Part shown: positions 38,704-40,459 of the stretch, one piece after another
Position numbering within the stretch: the first letter of the stretch is position 1
Layout: the number at the start of each line of letters is the position of its first letter
Source: Bacteriovoracaceae bacterium
GTDB taxonomy: Bacteria > Bdellovibrionota > Bacteriovoracia > Bacteriovoracales > Bacteriovoracaceae
Assembly: GCA_017858255.1 (NCBI GenBank)
Contig: JAFMBV010000024.1
Span: 1 to 40,459 of the forward strand
Direction: 5' to 3'
DNA length: 40,459 nucleotides
Position numbers and translations under genes: made by a program
Notes under the pieces: generated by a model
Seen by the model: only the letters and a program-made list of their open reading frames with translations
What the model was told of the DNA's origin: nothing
The model's database searches: none

Positions 38704-40459
38704 ATGAACAGTTACACAAGAGACCTGAAAATGCACTTGCTCCTCTCCCTTACTCTAGCGGTAACGGTGACTATCAGCTCCCCCATTTATGCTGAGTTGA
38801 TCCCTGTTAGCAATACACCAAATGCACGCTCTGGTGATAGCGCCGGATCATCTCAAGAGAGCTTTCACCCCCTAAATCGATCAGAACGTTTTAAGAGTTG
38901 TGAAAAAATGGCAGAGCAAAGTTGGAAGGATATCTTATCAAATCCTACCGGCGACTATCTTTCGGGTGCGACAGGACTTAATGAAAATTTCTTTCCTCAA
39001 TTAAGAGAGAGCCTCGTCGGAACAGACCCCACAAGTAATGGTGACAATGCTGCTCAAAAGAAAAATAATATCATCTTTTATTTTAACAGAGTCTTATTAT
39101 GTCATGCCTATTTAGTATCAACAGATATTGATAATTACGACAAAAACTTAGATCAATTCACTGATGATCAAGAATATTCTTCGGCCTTGGGTGCCGGAGG
39201 ACTTGAGTGCATGAATCAACCTACAGATCAAGCAAAACAACAGTGTATGGCCCAAAACGCAGGCCAGGGTGAATTAAAGTGCACGCAAGAAGGCCCTGAA
39301 ACTCATGACTATATGAAATGTAAAAGTATTATTAAATTTATCGATGGTTTCGGCATTGGTAAACAAGTCATGCAAGTACAGCAAACCTTTAGAGCTGGCT
39401 CCCAACAACTAGATGCCCAAGGCGAACTCGCAAAGAAGGCGCGTAGTGAAGAAGGCGTGCAAATTACTGATGCGATGGGAGTCCAGAGAGATTCCTTGGA
39501 GCAGCAAGGAAACCTTGCTTATGAAATGGCGGCGTTTGATGCGGCCAAAGCAGGTACATTAATGTCAATGATCGCCAGCTTCCCAAGACCTAATAAGAAA
39601 ATAGAAAAGTGTGAAAATAATTTTGGTATTTCAATACAACAATACGCAAGTTCGTTTTTAACAAAATTAAATTTACAAACCTCACAAGATGGCGAGGAAG
39701 CTGAGTCTGCTATTCCCATCACCACCGAAGAGCTCGTTGCTTCAGCAGGAAGTGAGTCAGATGTTTGTGTTCAGGCCATTTCAACTAGAGATGGAGAAAA
39801 TTTTCTCTTCGAAAACCAAGCTGTCATTGACACTGTAAAAGGAATCGCGATTAAGGCCGGCCTCGAGGCCCTGGCCAATGGAGTAAAGGGTGCCCTTCTT
39901 CATGATCAGGCAGGTATGGTTGATGATGCCATTAATGATATTGAATCGTTTGAGCCTCCAGAGTTTCCAGTTGCTGAAGTTCCAGAAGCGACAGCTAGTG
40001 AGTGTTTAGTAGACCCAGAAGCCGTGGGCTGTATTGCACCAAATGGTGTTAGCTTTGAGGGCTTTCGTGATGGTGGCTTTAATGCCAATATCGGGGGTTC
40101 TGCCAACCTTGGAGACCTCAGTCAAGCAGGTCTTGATAGTGATGAAGATAGCAATCTCGGTGCCGGTAATACGGACCGATCTCTAATCCCTAATGAGTTT
40201 GGAATTGTTCAAGCAGAAGGTTCTACAGATAACTCCTTCACAGATGGAGCAGCTCGCGCAGGCTCTATCAAGACTGGCCAAGCTGCGGCCGGTGGTGGTG
40301 GCGCTGGTGCAGGCGCCGGTGGTGGCGGAGGCCTCGGTGGTGGCGGTGGTTCACGTGGGCCGGCCTCTAAAAAGGCTCCCTCAGGTACGAGAGATATAAA
40401 GATTAAAACAAAAGGTGATGGCCTTAGGGCAGTTGGTGGTCGCGGTAGAATTGGTTCGA
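38704..40459 (+). CDS. Exported protein with Gly-rich C-terminal region, partial (at least 585 aa)
   Basis: The reading frame is open from ATG 38704 to the right edge, so the C-terminus is missing. Residues 1-30 are a signal peptide ending PIYA. The mature part has scattered Cys (for example in ECMNQ, QQCMAQ, KCTQEG and MKCKS) and mostly helical segments; residues about 220-270 may be coiled coil. Residues about 430-500 are Asp/Gly/Asn-rich. Residues 527-554 are almost pure Gly and Ala, with Ser/Arg after, followed by a basic stretch. No family recognised. A second possible start is the Met codon at 38731, with AGAG upstream. It is probably secreted or surface-exposed, like its neighbours. 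Confidence 0.75.
   Translation, partial: MNSYTRDLKMHLLLSLTLAVTVTISSPIYAELIPVSNTPNARSGDSAGSSQESFHPLNRSERFKSCEKMAEQSWKDILSNPTGDYLSGATGLNENFFPQLRESLVGTDPTSNGDNAAQKKNNIIFYFNRVLLCHAYLVSTDIDNYDKNLDQFTDDQEYSSALGAGGLECMNQPTDQAKQQCMAQNAGQGELKCTQEGPETHDYMKCKSIIKFIDGFGIGKQVMQVQQTFRAGSQQLDAQGELAKKARSEEGVQITDAMGVQRDSLEQQGNLAYEMAAFDAAKAGTLMSMIASFPRPNKKIEKCENNFGISIQQYASSFLTKLNLQTSQDGEEAESAIPITTEELVASAGSESDVCVQAISTRDGENFLFENQAVIDTVKGIAIKAGLEALANGVKGALLHDQAGMVDDAINDIESFEPPEFPVAEVPEATASECLVDPEAVGCIAPNGVSFEGFRDGGFNANIGGSANLGDLSQAGLDSDEDSNLGAGNTDRSLIPNEFGIVQAEGSTDNSFTDGAARAGSIKTGQAAAGGGGAGAGAGGGGGLGGGGGSRGPASKKAPSGTRDIKIKTKGDGLRAVGGRGRIGS
40285..40350 (+). repeat. GGT/GGC low-complexity repeat encoding poly-Gly
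   Basis: Runs of GGT, GGC, GCT and GCC codons encode about 22 Gly/Ala residues with one Leu. Such a linker is flexible and the DNA is prone to length change. Confidence 0.65.

Noticed and set aside
40193-40399. 68-codon plus-strand frame near the right edge
   Set aside because: It lies in a different frame inside the long open frame from 38704, whose signal peptide and continuous length make it the real gene.

Overview
The window is about 37-40% GC and gene-dense. It reads as chromosomal DNA of a Gram-negative bacterium: it carries LPS heptose genes, a Wzx/Wzy-type polysaccharide locus, MscS and SLT transglycosylase. Composition, AT-rich codon use and many large lineage-specific exported proteins fit the Bdellovibrionota, most likely the Bacteriovorax/Halobacteriovorax side. 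That placement is inference; no 16S sequence lies inside the window. I saw no tRNA, insertion sequence, prophage or CRISPR array.

Layout. (1) 1-215: minus-strand promoter, UP element and boxA-bearing leader of what looks like an rRNA operon whose 16S gene lies off the left edge. (2) 253-1064: an unknown small protein coupled to a PilZ (c-di-GMP) protein. (3) 1053-16796: a surface/exopolysaccharide locus in three blocks. Minus-strand genes encode Wzx flippase, pyruvyl transferase, GT2, a WecA-like initiator and two GT4 enzymes (8339 to 1053). Plus-strand genes encode a radical SAM/SPASM protein and a GT4 (8496-10816). A second minus-strand block encodes two BY-kinase-like proteins with damaged Walker A motifs, Wzz, Wzy and a lone SLBB protein (16796 to 10819). 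(4) 16957-24979, minus: SLT transglycosylase, then cmk, heptosyltransferase, heptose-7-P kinase, DUF4416, pheS and pheT. (5) 25195-28738, plus: DUF255 thioredoxin-fold protein, CoA-transferase-III-like protein and a small exported protein. (6) 28800-30398, minus: methyltransferase and MscS channel. (7) 30647-40459: a run of large exported proteins of unknown function (1265 aa with GX3 repeats, 654 aa Cys-rich membrane protein, at least 585 aa Gly-rich protein) interleaved with a subtilisin-like protein, an M15 peptidase and, on the other strand, a thioesterase.

How it fits together. Blocks 3 and 4 both feed the cell envelope: heptose activation and transfer for LPS core, and assembly, flipping, polymerisation and export of a pyruvylated polysaccharide, with a PilZ protein next door as a possible c-di-GMP input. 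Block 7 looks like secreted or surface machinery specific to this lineage.

The most interesting signals are: a recurring -10 hexamer 6-7 nt before the start codon at six genes, implying frequent leaderless transcription; a terminator for the 1265-aa gene that lies inside the signal-peptide codons of the next gene, which has its own leaderless promoter; the tandem degenerate BY-kinase-like pair; the GX3 tetrapeptide tracts; and strong over-representation of GGCC.
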